Source of the DNA: Ruminiclostridium sp.
GTDB lineage: Bacteria > Bacillota_A > Clostridia > Oscillospirales > Ruminococcaceae
Assembly: GCA_017550775.1 (NCBI GenBank)
Contig: JAFZOA010000387.1
Coordinates: 1 to 5,091 of the forward strand
DNA length: 5,091 bases
Direction of reading: 5' to 3'
Under the pieces are notes generated by a model. The model was given only the letters and a program-made list of their open reading frames with translations. It did no database searches and had not been told where the DNA came from. A program made the translations under genes and the position numbers. This document shows, one piece after another, positions 4,404-5,091 of the stretch (position 1 is its first letter; each line of letters starts with the position of its first letter).

Positions 4404-5091
4404 ATGTACAAGGACAAGCTGGACAGGATATTGCTCAAGGTGCAGAAGCCGTCGCGTTACATAGGCGGGGAGCTCAACTCTGTGGAAAAGGATCCGGAAA
4501 AGGTGACGATGCGGTTCGCGTTCTGCTTCCCGGACACCTACGACATAGGAATGTCCCACCTCGGCATGAAGATACTGTATTCGCTGATAAACGAGGTGCC
4601 GGAGTACTGGTGTGAGCGCGTGTTCATGCCGCTCCCGGACATGGAGGAGCAGATGCGGAAGCATGATATCCTGCTTTACGGGCTCGAAAGCTTAGAGCCT
4701 GTACGGGACTGCGACTTCATAGGCTTCACGCTGCAATACGAGCTTTCGTTCTCGAATATACTTGCCATGCTCGACCTTGCCGGGCTCCCGGTCTACGCGA
4801 AGGACAGGGAAAGCCTTACCCCGATAGTCTGCGCGGGAGGTCCCTGCTGCTGCAACGCCGAGCCGATCGCGGATTTTGTCGATCTGTGTATTCTCGGCGA
4901 GGGCGAGGAAGTGAACTTAGAGCTCATGCGGCTGCTCGAACAGTGCAAGGCGGAGGGCGTGAGCAAGCACGAGTTCCTTGTCCGTGCGGCAAAGATCGGC
5001 GGGGTGTATGTTCCCTCGCTCTACGACGTGCGGTACAACGAGGACGGCACCGTGAGCAGCATAACCCCGCTCGAGGGCGCGCCCGCGAAGG
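4404..5091 (+). CDS. TIGR03960-type B12-binding radical SAM protein, N-terminal part (3' end outside window)
   Basis: The first 229 codons are visible and the frame stays open to the right edge. The start ATG has TTGGAG (GGAG 4392-4395) 8 bases upstream. The N-terminus LDRILLKVQKPSRYIGGELN (6-25), then FPDTYDIGMSHLG, and GGPCCCNAEP (145-154) followed by CILGEGEE (162-169) are characteristic of this family, which begins with a B12-binding-like (Rossmann) domain and continues into a radical SAM domain. The CxxxCxxC cluster motif lies beyond the window, so cluster binding is expected but not seen. The reaction is unknown to me; in Clostridia the gene commonly sits upstream of a DUF2344 gene, ribonuclease G and the ribosomal protein genes rplU and rpmA. 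It follows the SpoIVFB-like gene by 81 bp and has its own vegetative promoter, so it is probably a housekeeping gene rather than a sporulation gene. Three consecutive Cys (148-150) are a local oddity. Confidence 0.88.
   Translation, partial: MYKDKLDRILLKVQKPSRYIGGELNSVEKDPEKVTMRFAFCFPDTYDIGMSHLGMKILYSLINEVPEYWCERVFMPLPDMEEQMRKHDILLYGLESLEPVRDCDFIGFTLQYELSFSNILAMLDLAGLPVYAKDRESLTPIVCAGGPCCCNAEPIADFVDLCILGEGEEVNLELMRLLEQCKAEGVSKHEFLVRAAKIGGVYVPSLYDVRYNEDGTVSSITPLEGAPAK

Noticed and set aside
4293..4664. - strand open frame of 123 codons
   Set aside because: It is antisense to the radical SAM gene and crosses its promoter and leader; the His/Arg/Leu-rich composition is typical of a shadow frame.

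Overview
The window looks like chromosomal DNA from a GC-rich, spore-forming member of the Clostridia, probably close to the Oscillospiraceae/Ruminococcaceae. This rests on a clostridial-type fused PurL C-terminus, a sigma/anti-sigma pair of a kind common in gut Clostridia, and a group of genes resembling the Bacillus sigma-K checkpoint (YaaL/DUF2508, BofA, SpoIVFB) next to a TIGR03960-type radical SAM gene. All genes read on the + strand, most sharing a G/C-rich third codon position. There is no sign of a mobile element, CRISPR array, tRNA or rRNA.

Region 1 (1-488) holds the last 143 codons of phosphoribosylformylglycinamidine synthase (purL), followed by a strong intrinsic terminator. Region 2 (489-2913) is a self-contained two-gene operon. 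An ECF-like sigma factor (603-1160) overlaps by 4 bp (GTGA) a membrane-anchored protein with a very large outer domain (1157-2863), the likely anti-sigma or signal-sensing partner. A second intrinsic terminator closes this operon.

Region 3 (2914-4322) is the most interesting part. Four short, tightly packed genes encode a DUF2508/YaaL-like protein, a BofA-like small membrane protein, a single-pass membrane protein of 100 residues, and a six-segment site-2 protease like SpoIVFB. In Bacillus subtilis, yaaL-bofA and spoIVFA-spoIVFB sit at separate loci, and BofA with SpoIVFA holds the SpoIVFB protease inactive until sigma-K is needed. Here the protease and its candidate inhibitors form one compact operon. 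The 100-residue protein occupies the spoIVFA position but has no LytM/M23 domain, and the protease lacks the C-terminal CBS domain of SpoIVFB. I infer a minimised version of the intramembrane-proteolysis checkpoint.

Region 4 (4300-5091) begins with a near-consensus sigma-A promoter whose -35 box lies inside the protease gene. A leader with a possible hairpin follows, then the first 229 codons of a B12-binding-type radical SAM protein of the TIGR03960 kind, cut by the window end. All identifications come from reading motifs by eye; no database search was possible.
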